DNA from: Bartonella grahamii ATCC 700132 | Lineage (GTDB): Bacteria; Pseudomonadota; Alphaproteobacteria; Rhizobiales; Rhizobiaceae | Reading direction: 5' to 3' | Length of the DNA stretch: 64,000 bases | NCBI RefSeq assembly: GCF_000518085.1 | Contig: NZ_JACX01000008.1 | Span: 1-64,000, forward strand | In this document: positions 27,412-36,768 of the stretch, piece by piece | Layout of the letters: each line of letters starts with the position of its first letter | Numbering within the stretch: position 1 is the first letter of the stretch | The notes under the pieces: generated by a model | The model's input: only the letters and a program-made list of their open reading frames with translations | Told to the model about the DNA's origin: nothing | The model's database searches: none | Made by a program: the position numbers and the translations under genes

Positions 27412-27443
27412 CGGGGAAACTTCTGGAGTTTTCCCGCGTTTTT
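27412..27443 (+). terminator. Rho-independent terminator after dnaG
   Basis: A 9-bp stem CGGGGAAAC / GTTTTCCCG (one G-T pair) with a 7-nt loop, followed by CG and T5. A smaller hairpin CTCAG / CTGAG at 27391-27405 precedes it. It implies rpoD has its own promoter further down. Confidence 0.65.
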
Positions 27444-27474
27444 GTCTGGATGTCAAGTTTGTCTGGATGTTAAG
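27441..27474. repeat. Two-copy 17 bp tandem repeat
   Basis: TTTGTCTGGATGTCAAG is repeated immediately with one change (C to T). It abuts the terminator T tract. Confidence 0.85.
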
Positions 27475-27566
27475 GCGTATACAAAATGTATTCTTTCCAA
27501 TAGTAATCTCTTAAAAGGAAGTATATATGAGAAATTATTGGTAGATTTTAGTGAGAGCAAAAAAAC

Positions 27567-27600
27567 TGGTCACATGGAAACTATGGTTACATGGAAACTG
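27567..27600. repeat. Two-copy 17 bp tandem repeat
   Basis: TGGTCACATGGAAACTA, then one more base-identical register TGGTTACATGGAAACTG (15 of 17). It ends 25 bp before the rpoD start and so lies in its 5' untranslated region. Confidence 0.8.
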
Positions 27601-27625
27601 TGAAGTGGTCGAGTGGAGTTATGGT

Positions 27626-29641
27626 ATGGCAACAAGGGTTAAACAGAAAGATAATGCAGAAGTAACAAGCCAAGCGAGTTTGGATGGTCCTCTTCTTGAT
27701 TTTTCTGATGATGCCATCAAGAAAATGATTAAACTTGCCAAAAAAAATGGTTACGTAACAATGGATGAACTCAATGCTGTTCTTCCTTCTGACGAGGTTA
27801 CATCCGAACAAATTGAAGATATCTTGGCGATGTTCTCTGAGATGGGGGTTAATGTTGTGGATGATGAGGATGAAGTTGAGTCTGAAAATTATGAAGAAGA
27901 AGTTACAGTAGAGGGTGGTGATTTAGTAGAAGCCTCTAGCCACGCAATTGCAACGACAACGAATAAACGCGAAGTAACAGATCGTACGGATGATCCCGTG
28001 CGTATGTATTTGCGTGAAATGGGAGCTGTTGAGCTTCTTTCACGGGAAGGTGAAATTGCCATTGCTAAGCGTATTGAAGCAGGGCGTGAGACAATGATTG
28101 CGGGACTTTGTGAGAGTCCTTTAACTTTTCAGGCTCTTATTATATGGCGTGACGAGTTAAAAGAACAGCGTATTCTTCTTCGTGAAATTATTGATCTTGA
28201 AACGACTTATGCTGGTCCAGAAGCAAAGCAGGCTCCTGTTATTGAGCGAAGTGAAGTGAATAAGACAGAAGAAGAAAAAATGTCTTCTGGTATACGTAAC
28301 ATGGGGGAGAGCGCAGGAGAGAGAAACATTGAAGATGATGAAGAAGAAGACGATGACGATGTTAACTTATCGCTTGCTGCAATGGAAAATGAACTTTGTC
28401 CTCAAGTTATGGAAACATTGGATTTTATTGCTCAAACCTATGTGAAATTACGAAAATTACAAGATCAGCATGTTGAAAGCAGTTTGGCAGAGCGTAAAGA
28501 GGGGGCCCTTACATCTTCTCAGAAGAAGAAATATATTCAATTAAAGGGTGAGTTGATTCAAGCAGTAAAATCTCTTTCTTTAAATCAAAATCGTATAGAA
28601 GCTTTGGTTGAACAGCTTTATGACATCAATAAGAGATTGATTCATAATGAAGGTAAGCTGAAACGGATTGCCAACAGCTATGGCATTGGCCACGAGGATT
28701 TTTTAAAAGAATACCAAGGGCGTGAATTGGACGCAGACTGGATGAATTATATTGCTGCTTTGCCTACACCGGGTTGGAGAGAATTTTCGATGCGTGAAGC
28801 AAAAGAAATCCAAAAACTGCGAAGTGAGATACAAAATCTTGCGCAAGAAACGGCTATTTCGATTGGTGAATTTCGTCGGATTGTTATGCAGGTGCAGAAA
28901 GGCGAACGCGAATCAACAATTGCGAAAAAAGAGATGGTAGAATCTAATTTGCGTCTTGTCATTTCAATTGCAAAAAAATACACTAATCGTGGTTTGCAGT
29001 TTCTTGATCTTATTCAAGAGGGTAATATTGGTTTGATGAAGGCTGTGGATAAGTTTGAATATCGGCGCGGCTACAAGTTTTCAACTTATGCAACATGGTG
29101 GATTCGTCAGGCTATTACACGTTCAATTGCTGATCAGGCGCGTACTATTCGTATCCCTGTTCATATGATTGAAACAATTAATAAAATCGTTCGTACATCG
29201 CGTCAGATTCTCCATGAAATTGGACGAGAACCAACACCAGAAGAATTATCTAGCAAGCTTTCTATGCCGTTGGAAAAAGTACGAAAAGTTCTTAAAATTG
29301 CAAAAGAACCCATTTCACTCGAAACGCCTGTTGGTGATGAAGATGATTCCCATTTAGGTGATTTTATTGAGGATAGGAATGCGTTATTACCAATTGATGC
29401 AGCTATCCAAGCTAATCTGCGAGATACGACAACACGCGTTCTTGCTTCATTAACACCGCGGGAAGAACGTGTTTTGCGGATGCGTTTTGGAATAGGGATG
29501 AATACAGATCACACGTTGGAAGAAGTAGGACAACAATTTTCAGTTACAAGAGAGCGTATTCGTCAAATTGAAGCAAAGGCACTTCGTAAATTAAAACATC
29601 CTAGCCGTTCACGAAAATTGCGTAGTTTTCTCGATTCTTAA
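27626..29641 (+). CDS. rpoD: Primary sigma factor RpoD (sigma 70)
   Basis: 671 residues. Region 1.1 is at about 20-90. Region 1.2 holds [18 protein letters not shown] near 127. An acidic non-conserved insert with DDEEEDDDD follows. Region 2 includes [33 protein letters not shown] and [10 protein letters not shown] (about 440-510). Region 4 is at the end with [17 protein letters not shown]. The start MATRVKQK at 27626 is chosen for the GTGGAG SD; the upstream in-frame extension to 27551 has no family match. It directs housekeeping transcription. Confidence 0.97.
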   Translation: MATRVKQKDNAEVTSQASLDGPLLDFSDDAIKKMIKLAKKNGYVTMDELNAVLPSDEVTSEQIEDILAMFSEMGVNVVDDEDEVESENYEEEVTVEGGDLVEASSHAIATTTNKREVTDRTDDPVRMYLREMGAVELLSREGEIAIAKRIEAGRETMIAGLCESPLTFQALIIWRDELKEQRILLREIIDLETTYAGPEAKQAPVIERSEVNKTEEEKMSSGIRNMGESAGERNIEDDEEEDDDDVNLSLAAMENELCPQVMETLDFIAQTYVKLRKLQDQHVESSLAERKEGALTSSQKKKYIQLKGELIQAVKSLSLNQNRIEALVEQLYDINKRLIHNEGKLKRIANSYGIGHEDFLKEYQGRELDADWMNYIAALPTPGWREFSMREAKEIQKLRSEIQNLAQETAISIGEFRRIVMQVQKGERESTIAKKEMVESNLRLVISIAKKYTNRGLQFLDLIQEGNIGLMKAVDKFEYRRGYKFSTYATWWIRQAITRSIADQARTIRIPVHMIETINKIVRTSRQILHEIGREPTPEELSSKLSMPLEKVRKVLKIAKEPISLETPVGDEDDSHLGDFIEDRNALLPIDAAIQANLRDTTTRVLASLTPREERVLRMRFGIGMNTDHTLEEVGQQFSVTRERIRQIEAKALRKLKHPSRSRKLRSFLDS

Positions 29642-30220
29642 ATAAAGAAATTCGTGTGTATTTTAATAAATCCCTCTTTCTTCTTAATGAAGGGGAGGTG
29701 TGTCACATTGTACTTGGATGCTTTTTTGAGAAAATATGGGAAGAATTTGAATAATCCAGAAAGTTTACGATGTTTAATGTTTTTCTTAGCTTTTGAATTT
29801 TGTATTTCTCTTTCTGAAAATAACAGATGTAGGGTAAATACTGGTGTGGTAGTCATTTGAAAAAATGAACGAAAAACATTATCTTGCGTGTAGCGGCTCG
29901 TTTCTTAAGAAATAGGATCTATTAAGAGTAAACTTATATTGCAACATACGGACTTTTTGATGAGAAATGTGTATTCGTTGCGGAATTTTTTTATCATTTT
30001 AGGTGACGCATTTTATTCTTCGTCAGTTTATAAAGGAATGTTTCAATAGATTATGTTCATTTATATGCGCTATTTTTTGAATATTCTCTTTTTATTCAGA
30101 TAGATTTTAAGAAAACGGTTTAAAGCATACATTGAGTTGAATCTTTTTAAGAGACAGAAATAGATGAAATTATAGAAATTAAACGTTTCATTTTTATAGA
30201 TCGTCTTAATTAAAAAAGGT
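29642..30220. other. Spacer without a gene
   Basis: 0.58 kb, AT-rich, between rpoD and the YcgN-type gene. Short frames on both strands have no start signal or family. No clear rpoD terminator was seen. Confidence 0.5.
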
Positions 30221-30694
30221 GTGTCTGAGTTTATGAGTGGAGAGCTTCCCTTTTGGAAAGTAAAAAAATTAGAAGAGATTTCCATTTCTGAGTGGGAGAG
30301 CCTTTGTGATGGCTGTGGTCGTTGTTGTCTCCATAAAGTTGAGGACGATGATACGGGTGACCTTTATGCAACCAGTATTGCTTGTCGTCTTTTAGATGGG
30401 GAAACTTGTAGGTGTCGAGATTATGCTCATCGTAAATCAATTGTACCAGATTGTATATCGCTAGACATTACGACAGTTAAAACAGCGCGTTGGCTTCCAG
30501 AAAGTTGTGCTTATAGATTAATTTATGAGGGAAAAGATCTTCATTGGTGGCATCCATTGGTATCAGGAGATTGCCAGACAGTACATACAGCGCATATTTC
30601 TGCACGCGGACAGATAGAGGTTTACGAAGACGAATTATTATCTGAGGAAGATTATCTTCATCACATTACTGGTCTTCTATGTAAAGGCCAGTAA
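30221..30694 (+). CDS. YcgN-family cysteine-cluster protein (UPF0260)
   Basis: 157 residues. The N-terminal cluster LCDGCGRCCLHK and later CRLLDGETCRCRDYAHR and VPDCI give the CxxCxxCC-type metal-binding pattern of the family. The C-terminal segment SCAYRLIYEGKDLHWWHPL is also typical. The probable role is binding of iron-sulfur or zinc; the reaction is unknown. The start is GTG 30221 or ATG 30233; neither has a well-placed SD. It is convergent with the BP26-like gene, only 28 bp apart. Confidence 0.88.
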   Translation: MSEFMSGELPFWKVKKLEEISISEWESLCDGCGRCCLHKVEDDDTGDLYATSIACRLLDGETCRCRDYAHRKSIVPDCISLDITTVKTARWLPESCAYRLIYEGKDLHWWHPLVSGDCQTVHTAHISARGQIEVYEDELLSEEDYLHHITGLLCKGQ

Positions 30695-30722
30695 TATGAT
30701 TTTTTATACAACAGTTGGCGAC

Positions 30723-31466
30723 TTAATCGATCGCAAAGACGACAGTGACGCTCACATTATAAGTTAATTCACCACCTGCAAAATTTGTATTTTCGTAGCT
30801 TGCATCTGCTGCTCTACTCATGAGACGTGGTGTTGGGTGGTAGTAATCATCCCTTTCATTGATTTCAATAATTTTTCCTAATTTTAAATCGGCTGCTTGC
30901 GCTATCGTTTGCGCTTTTTCAATGGCTTCAGTAATGGCTTTTTTACGTGCTTCTTGATAAAACGGCTTTGTATCTGCGTTGGTAAAAGTAATGCCGTTAA
31001 CTGAATTAACACCTAGAGTCATCGCTTGATCAAAGATTTTACCAGCATTATTAAGATCACGAATGCGCACGGTTAAAGAATTTGAAACATGATAGAGTTT
31101 TTCATTATTCTTTTTTTCGTGGTGTTTATCAGAAGTCGACTGATAAATGGATAAACCTGATGTTTGCAAATCATTTGCTTGGATGCCATCGTTTTTAAAA
31201 GCTTTTATAATATCATTGATGGATTGATTATTGGAAGCTAATGCCTTTTGGGCAGTTTTGTCATAGGTAACAACGGCTAGATTAATAATTGCCATATCCG
31301 GTGCAGCTTGACTTTCTCCGATTGCAGTTACTGTAATAGTTGCATTTTTCATTTTATTTTCTTCAGCATAAGCACGTACAGTCAACGATGTGGCTAAGAG
31401 TGTAAATGCTAATATAACTGCTTTAACCAGAGAACCCTTCAGTGGTTGAATTTTCTTTTCTATCAT
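30723..31466 (-). CDS. BP26-like periplasmic immunogenic protein (SIMPL/DUF541)
   Basis: 247 residues. A hydrophobic N-terminal segment (about residues 15-34, ending VRAYAEE) is a signal peptide. The SIMPL domain includes ITVTAIGESQAAPDMAIINL, NDIIKAFKNDGIQANDLQT, YHVSNSLTVRIRD and ELTYNVSVTVVFAID. It closely follows the Brucella 26 kDa periplasmic antigen, which assembles into large channel-like rings. Its cellular job is not established. It is a single gene. Confidence 0.9.
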   Translation of the reverse strand: MIEKKIQPLKGSLVKAVILAFTLLATSLTVRAYAEENKMKNATITVTAIGESQAAPDMAIINLAVVTYDKTAQKALASNNQSINDIIKAFKNDGIQANDLQTSGLSIYQSTSDKHHEKKNNEKLYHVSNSLTVRIRDLNNAGKIFDQAMTLGVNSVNGITFTNADTKPFYQEARKKAITEAIEKAQTIAQAADLKLGKIIEINERDDYYHPTPRLMSRAADASYENTNFAGGELTYNVSVTVVFAID

Positions 31467-31638
31467 ATCTATACCTTTATATTTGTCAGTTAACTATTCT
31501 CTCATTTTTAAGAGTTCTTGTAAAGAAATTAGGGCACTGAAAAAAAAACCAATAGAAAAGAGAAAAAGATGGGTTATAATCTTCGTCAGCTCTTGTATCA
31601 TAGGGCATTTTAGTTTAGAGAGAAACAACCTATATATG

Positions 31639-31715
31639 GGGCCTGTAGCTCAATTGGTTAGAGCCAGCGGCTCATAACCGCTTGGTTGGGGGTTCGAGTC
31701 CCTCCGGGCCCACCA
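31639..31715 (+). tRNA. tRNA with anticodon CAT (Ile2-like or Met)
   Basis: A 77-nt cloverleaf with encoded CCA. The acceptor GGGCCTG pairs with CGGGCCC (one T-G pair), and the D arm is GCTC...GAGC. The anticodon stem is AGCGG/CCGCT with loop CTCATAA, and the T arm is GGGGG-TTCGAGT-CCCTC. The anticodon is CAT. The acceptor has C4-G69 and C5-G68, pairs recognised by the lysidine synthetase TilS in E. coli, so this may be tRNA-Ile2 reading AUA rather than Met. It lacks initiator features. Confidence 0.92.
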
Positions 31716-33363
31716 ATAGGGAAATGGCCAATAGAAAAATGGGTAGCTTATTAAAAATTTTGGGATTCTACCTTTTTCGTTTTTTTTATTTTCCTGTTTG
31801 TTCTAAAATCCTTTGTCATTGTTTGTTGCTGTTTTTTTCTATCAGTCGCTTTAATATAAAGTGATGGTATGTTTTTTAGTCTCATTAAAGAAGTGCTCTC
31901 ATTTGAAACATTGTAGCATTTGGATTAACTGATATGTGACGCTATTTACTTTCTTAATTCATATACTGTTTCGTACTTTTTCTGCATGATGTTCTTCATA
32001 AAATAGAAGGCTAAAAGCTTCATTGGATAAGTTTATTTATGCTTGTTCTGTAAATAAACAGATCCCAATAAAACCAATTTTAAAGATTGTATCTGTTTAG
32101 AACAAATGGCTCAAAAAACATTTAGTGTAAATTTGCTTTTTTCTGAGTGATGTTAATGTCTTTTAGATGTTCGAATAGCATTATCGTGATGAAAGGTTGT
32201 ATATAAGAGGATGTAATCCATAGGCGATCGTATGTATCATGGGGTCAACGATGATAACATTTGTTGATATTTTCTTTTTCCCAAGAGGAGTTCTATTTGA
32301 TTTTTGAGAAATATTGACGGTGGCGTGTTTTCTGAAAAGAATTTCATCAATTGTTCTTTGAAAAGTCAATTGAGTGATTGTTTCTATCGCTTTGCATCAT
32401 CCAGATTTTATTGTAATAAGCATTTTATTATTCTGTAAGAAATGTTTTCTATTATATTGGAAAATTCGTTAAAATGCCGTTTTCTGTCTTTGTGTATTTT
32501 TTGCTTAATGCTCAAATTATAGAGTTTTTATGTAATCCGAATTATTATTGAAGAGCAGAAGTCTTTTTTGATTTTACTCTCATAAGGGATTGGCAATATT
32601 TCGGTAAACCTAGCACTTTTTTGTATTACTAACATTTTTCTCGTATTGATTGTGTAGAGAGTTTTATTTTTGTTATGAGTTTTCTCTCTTATGAAAAATT
32701 ATTGGCAGAGAGGGTAATTTTTTTTTGGAAAAGTATACTTTTCTTCAAAATCATACTTTGAAAATATAATTCTTCATTTACAGAAGGGAATTTCTCTCTT
32801 GTTGTAAATCTGCAATACAATTTACGTACAAGGATTATGCGTGGTGATTCGTTTTATTTTTTAATAGTATCATTTTTGCTTATGGTAGAGACTTATATTA
32901 GTATTTACAAGGTGCGTTTAGAGGGGAGGTTACCTATAAACGTGTTACAGAGTTTTAGGTAGTGTGGCTCTGTTTATAAGAATTTATTCCTATAACATTG
33001 TTATATTCTTGCTTTGCAATATTGTTTAAAAAACATAGATGGTGCTATGTAGAATAAAATTGTGATATATTTTTTTTCAAAAAAGCTTTTTCGTGTTCTC
33101 TTATATAGAGTTCAGGAGTGTCTTCAGGGATATTTTCACATTAGTTTGTTATTGGTCCGAATCACAAGATATGCGTAACATTATTCGCATTTTTGATAGA
33201 TCATACCAATTTTCGTAAGAAGATCTGGATCGCGTGATGCTTTCTGTTTCACCATGGTACATGACTAATAGAACTTCATCTGATTTTGTAAAATAAGTTT
33301 GTACACAATTGCTTCCATACTGCCTATTGCAAATATTTTTTTCTAAGGTATGAGATATATTTA
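31716..33363. other. Long spacer with gene debris
   Basis: 1.65 kb, AT-rich. The only coding-like stretch is on the minus strand from about 33397 down to the stop at 33149-33151. It is open for some 80 codons and includes SDEVLLVMYHGETES, but has no ATG, GTG or TTG at its head. It may be a decayed phage-type gene next to the operator at 33364. The rest shows nothing. Confidence 0.45.
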
Positions 33364-33377
33364 AACGCTTTAGCGTT
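33364..33377. promoter_or_regulatory. Palindromic operator AACGCT-TT-AGCGTT
   Basis: A perfect 6-bp inverted repeat, 29 bp before the small plus-strand gene. The same core, ACGCT-AT-AGCGT, recurs upstream of the XRE regulator gene at 33847. Two sites of the same kind beside a regulator gene suggest autoregulated binding by that regulator. Confidence 0.6.
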
Positions 33378-33405
33378 ATATAGTTTGACTACATGGAGTA
33401 TGACT

Positions 33406-33588
33406 ATGAAGAATGATAAAAAATTTGAAACAACTTTATCTGATATTATTGTGAAATGGGAGTCTTTGTCGACGTCTCAAAAGCAAGCGATATTGGATAG
33501 AGTAGAAAATTCTACAGATTCTGCTCATTCAACAGAACATTTAAGGCTTCAATCTTCTTTTTATCTCCAGACGAAATCAAAGTTATGA
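33406..33588 (+). CDS. Small hypothetical protein beside XRE regulator
   Basis: 60 residues: MKNDKKFETTLSDIIVKWES then a helical, Ser/Gln-rich tail. No family is recognised. The ATG at 33406 is chosen; 33385 is another in-frame start. Its last 77 bases overlap the 3' end of the XRE gene on the other strand, so the two messages are complementary there. It carries the palindromic operator just upstream. It could be a small phage-type regulator partner or a toxin-antitoxin component, but there is no direct evidence. Confidence 0.45.
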   Translation: MKNDKKFETTLSDIIVKWESLSTSQKQAILDRVENSTDSAHSTEHLRLQSSFYLQTKSKL

Positions 33589-33826
33589 GTTTTAAGTCTT
33601 CATCGGAGATGTTGAAACCAGTTATTACATATATGGCACTAGCATTTCCCAGTGTGTTCAAAATAGCCATGAGTTTATCTACTGAAGGCCTCTTTCCTCC
33701 ATTTATCATTTGTTGGACGTAATTTTGTCCACAGCCTGCAGCTCTGCTTATTTCAATCATTGTTCGTCCGTCACTTTTAATCAATTCAACTAAGCGTTGG
33801 AACCAATCTTTTTCAGTCTTTGTCAT
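33512..33826 (-). CDS. XRE-family helix-turn-helix regulator
   Basis: 104 residues. The HTH spans about residues 21-45 (MIEISRAAGCGQNYVQQMINGG, followed by KRPSVDKLMAILNTLG), a Cro/CI-type DNA-binding fold. The C-terminal 35 residues are helical. A palindrome with core ACGCT-AT-AGCGT lies 21 bp before the start codon, which fits autoregulation. It sits in a prophage-like decayed island and overlaps the small plus-strand gene tail to tail. Confidence 0.8.
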   Translation of the reverse strand: MTKTEKDWFQRLVELIKSDGRTMIEISRAAGCGQNYVQQMINGGKRPSVDKLMAILNTLGNASAIYVITGFNISDEDLKLITLISSGDKKKIEALNVLLNEQNL

Positions 33827-33846
33827 TTTTAGACCTTTACATATTT

Positions 33847-33858
33847 ACGCTATAGCGT
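33847..33858. promoter_or_regulatory. Palindromic operator ACGCT-AT-AGCGT
   Basis: A perfect 5-bp inverted repeat upstream of the XRE gene, sharing its core with the site at 33364-33377. Confidence 0.6.
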
Positions 33859-34438
33859 TAATATTGCGTTGCGAATCCAGAATATATGATACAAGGAGCG
33901 TGAAAATATCCATGTGTAGCTCTTCGCTAATGAAGCATATAGAGTTGTTTTTAACTAATAACAAAATGTCCCCATACACTTTCAGATTCGAATCAATAAA
34001 AAATGGTTGCTTGGTTCCACGGTTGTGAAAAAATAAACGTGTATACCAGAAATGGCGATACACACTCGTATGTTTATGAGATTTCACTGTGATAGTATAC
34101 GTAGCAGCATTATAAATCAAGATATACCCCAACATCAGAATTTGTAAAAAAAATTCTGTGTTGAGGTGGTGTGTGAGTATAACGAAGCTTTAGAGCCTTA
34201 AGAGATAGGATAATGGCTGTAGAAAAAATGTAAATTCATAGGCAAAGAATACTGATTTCTCCTTTATTGTAATAAATTAGATCACTATCAGATGGTATAT
34301 TGTATATATGCGTTAAAAAATTTGAGAAATATCAAAAAAGTGATCTTGGATATTTTATTAAACAGGAAGGTAATCTGAGTCACATAGGTGGTTGTTTGGT
34401 AGGGTGTATACATTCGATCAATGCCATTACGGGGATAG
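33859..34438. other. Spacer in prophage-like island
   Basis: 0.58 kb. A 96-codon minus-strand frame (33845-34135) runs through the operator and has no SD or family match, so it is not called. A small hairpin CAGAATTT / AAATTCTG lies near 34136-34158. Nothing else was recognised. Confidence 0.45.
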
Positions 34439-34834
34439 GTGTGTTTTAAGGTAGCTGCAGTTTATAATGAAGTCTGTGTTTACAATGATATTGTTATTTA
34501 TAACAATGCATTAACATATGGTTGTGTAGTCGTTCGTAAGAATTTGCATGTTTATGAAAGATAAGAATTTTATAGTTATTCGAATATGAGTGGAGATGCA
34601 TATGTTTACGCTAATGCGGTCTTTTTTGATCAAGTTTTGAATGCTCAATGTATTGAATTTTATGGTGATACTCGTGATTATAGAAAGGCTCGAGTTTATA
34701 GTGATGCTTTAATTTATGGTGATGTAAAGATTTTTGGGAAGGCAAAATTTTACAGAAATGCTGTGCTTTGTGACACTGATGATTTTTGTAATAATGAAAA
34801 ACTTTCATATATAGCCGCATTCCCCATGGCGTAA
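34439..34834 (+). pseudogene. Hexapeptide-repeat (beta-helix) protein, broken by a stop
   Basis: One frame from GTG 34439 to the stop at 34832-34834 is interrupted only by TAA at 34562-34564. It encodes about 17 six-residue repeats of the form x-Y-G/N/S-D/N-A/V-x, such as CVYNDI, VIYNNA, YVYANA, RVYSDA and LIYGDV. This period-six pattern with aromatic residues suggests a left-handed or related parallel beta-helix. Similar repeat proteins are common in prophage-like regions of Bartonella. An internal ATG at 34586 could still give an 82-residue product. Confidence 0.6.
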
Positions 34835-34895
34835 AAAGGAAGATAGGAACGATTTGGGCAAGGCTTGTACGATTGCGTTGCGTCGTTAGTTTTAT

Positions 34896-35111
34896 TTGAC
34901 GTTCCTTATTTTTGTTTTTTGTGTCAATAAATGTGTCGCAAATAATTGGTGTAAGCGTGTAGATTTAGCTGCTTTCAGAGATTTTTTTGCGTCATTTATC
35001 AATGACTTTAATGGAGAAAATAAGAATGCCGAGAGTGATTGTTCACACTTGGAACATGCGGTTTATTGCATTCTTTTTTTGATTGAGGATGAAACAAATT
35101 GGTCAAGATGA
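34896..35111 (+). CDS. Possible small exported protein
   Basis: 71 codons: a short hydrophobic N terminus MTFLIFVFCVNKCVA resembling a signal peptide, then a polar Asp/Asn-rich body. There is no recognised family and the SD is poor. It ends 30 bp before the spanin-like gene, which is the main reason to keep it. Confidence 0.3.
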   Translation: MTFLIFVFCVNKCVANNWCKRVDLAAFRDFFASFINDFNGENKNAESDCSHLEHAVYCILFLIEDETNWSR

Positions 35112-35141
35112 TCACTTGAGCGACAATTAAGGGAGATCCAA

Positions 35142-35453
35142 ATGAGTGTAAACGAAATTTTATTGGGAGCAATGGTTGTTGTTTTGTTGTGCAGCGGGGT
35201 TATATTTCGGTTTTCTTTATATTATCGCAGTCAAGTGAAAGTTTTAAAAGATGAATCTAGAAGAATAAAGCATGAGTTTTTAAGAGATTCTATGAAGATG
35301 ACTGAAGAACGAGATAGAGCTATTAGAGAGCAAAGTATGGTGATTAAAAGACGAGACCAAGCAATTGAAAAACTGAAAAAACAAATTAAACAATATGAAA
35401 AAAATGAAAAGAAATATCAAAAAATGCTTAAATCTGAATATGATAAAGAGTGA
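35142..35453 (+). CDS. Small membrane-anchored coiled-coil protein (inner-spanin-like)
   Basis: 103 residues: a single membrane span near residues 6-28 (ILLGAMVVVLLCSGVIF), then a long, highly charged helix (REQSMVIKRRDQAIEKLKKQ) to the end. A strong SD (AAGGGAGA) lies 7 bases before the ATG. An N-in membrane anchor plus periplasmic coiled coil is the layout of phage inner spanins (Rz), which help break the outer membrane at lysis. No lysozyme or Rz1 partner is recognisable nearby, so this is only a structural resemblance. It lies in the prophage-like island. Confidence 0.5.
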   Translation: MSVNEILLGAMVVVLLCSGVIFRFSLYYRSQVKVLKDESRRIKHEFLRDSMKMTEERDRAIREQSMVIKRRDQAIEKLKKQIKQYEKNEKKYQKMLKSEYDKE

Positions 35454-35506
35454 TATGTATTCATATTTTGCATTAAAGGGCTTGGAAATGTGTTAGGAAG
35501 ATTGGA

Positions 35507-35689
35507 ATGACGAGAGAGATAAACTTTAATGAAGCCAATTATGGTGCTGATGGAGAGATTGTATTGAAAGAGAATATTCAAGTTTACTCTGATTTTATGA
35601 AAACATTTAAGTTTATAAGACAGAGCGCCTTTGATTATAAAATAAGAGGTTATGGTGATAAACCAGTTTATAGGTATGCTGGTTATTAA
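35507..35689 (+). pseudogene. Fragment of a hexapeptide-repeat protein
   Basis: 60 codons with repeat-like units QVYSDF, GYGDKP and VYRYAG after a non-repeat start MTREINFNEANYGADGE. It resembles the repeat pseudogene 0.7 kb upstream and is probably a second, truncated copy. It may still be translated. Confidence 0.35.
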
Positions 35690-36196
35690 AAAGCGCGTCT
35701 ATACAATCCAGTATGCTGGAAACAATTTTGCACGTTCCTTTTAGATATAAGGTATAAATGCTACGATAGTTTCAGCTAATATGTCTAAAAAATTGCATGA
35801 TAATAGAAAGAAAGAGATATTTGCTTTTTATGAAGATGAAATGGGTAAGTCAGTTATGATTATCAAATGCAGAAGAGGAATATGAGCATAAAAGATATTA
35901 ATATCTTGTAAAGTAATTATATTCTCATTGATAAATTATCTTTTCTTCATGTGTGTTTATTTTTTATGAAAAATACAAGACTTAAGAGACTTTCTTTTTG
36001 ATAAATGCTATAGAAACTTAAGTATGATTGAAAACAAACATAATAAACTGCAAGAATGTGATTGTTATTTGTGAGTATCAGAAATAACACAAAAACCTCC
36101 TCCCGCTGAGGGAAAAACGATCACTTTTTATTTGTCACAAAAGCAACTCACCATACCATTACACAAAATAAACGTTTGTTTTAATGGTAAAGAACG
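35690..36196. other. Spacer in prophage-like island
   Basis: 0.5 kb. A short frame from about 35779 (MSKKLHDNRKKEIFAFYEDE) looks like debris and soon stops. Nothing else was recognised. Confidence 0.4.
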
Positions 36197-36376
36197 TCAG
36201 GACTGTAGTTCTCTAATAAGAGCCTTATGTGTAATTTCTTTGATTTGTTCAATATTGACTAGAATATCTTGTTTTGTTGGATAACCTTTACTAGAAAAAG
36301 CAATTTTTTGTGCATCTCCTGAGATTAAACGCCAGTACCATTGATTGTGAACTCCTTGAAACACCTCAAAATACAT
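36197..36376 (-). CDS. DUF1508 (YegP-like) small protein
   Basis: 59 residues. MYFEVFQGVHNQWYWRLIS followed by KIAFSSKGYPTKQD and IEQIKE matches the single DUF1508 repeat, where the typical form is W-R-L, then I-a-S-s-e-G-Y. The start at ATG 36376 has AGGTGGGA just upstream; an upstream GTG is possible. Function is unknown. These small proteins often sit beside regulators or in mobile regions. Confidence 0.75.
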   Translation of the reverse strand: MYFEVFQGVHNQWYWRLISGDAQKIAFSSKGYPTKQDILVNIEQIKEITHKALIRELQS

Positions 36377-36768
36377 GCTTCCCACCTCATAAAATAGCTG
36401 ATAATTTTCAGGATAAATATTTAACTAATCCGTCTGTGAACACTAATGTATGTCTCTATAGGAAGTCGTCAATATATTCCCCTTAAATTTTCTGACCTTA
36501 AAAAATAATTTCTATGAGAGCTATTATTCTTTTAACAAGAAAAAAAATCTTGTCAATAAGATATGAATGAGAATTTTATACTATAAAATTATTTTTTTTA
36601 ATTTAAAGACACTATAATTTCATTTAAAATGCGAATGTTTTTATTGTCATTACAGAAATAAATTTTATAAATTATACAAAATTTCACCAGCATGGATAAA
36701 GTAAAAAATACTCTTCTCCATACTGGTAGAGTTTTATCATTTCTTGCTTTTTCTTTTGAAACAGACGT
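36377..36768. other. Spacer in prophage-like island
   Basis: 0.39 kb, extremely AT-rich. No gene or clear structure was seen. Confidence 0.5.

Noticed and set aside
27385-27440. GGCTGAGA-like string before rpoD, recalling a TPP riboswitch
   Set aside because: The other conserved TPP parts (CTGATCTGG-type segment and the matching P2-P5 helices) are missing; the stretch is explained by two small hairpins and a terminator.
31483-31677. 64-codon frame ending inside the tRNA at 31639
   Set aside because: Its C-terminal half is translated tRNA sequence; a chance opening.
33845-34135. 96-codon minus-strand frame
   Set aside because: No SD, it runs through the operator palindrome, and its composition fits a chance opening in AT-rich DNA.
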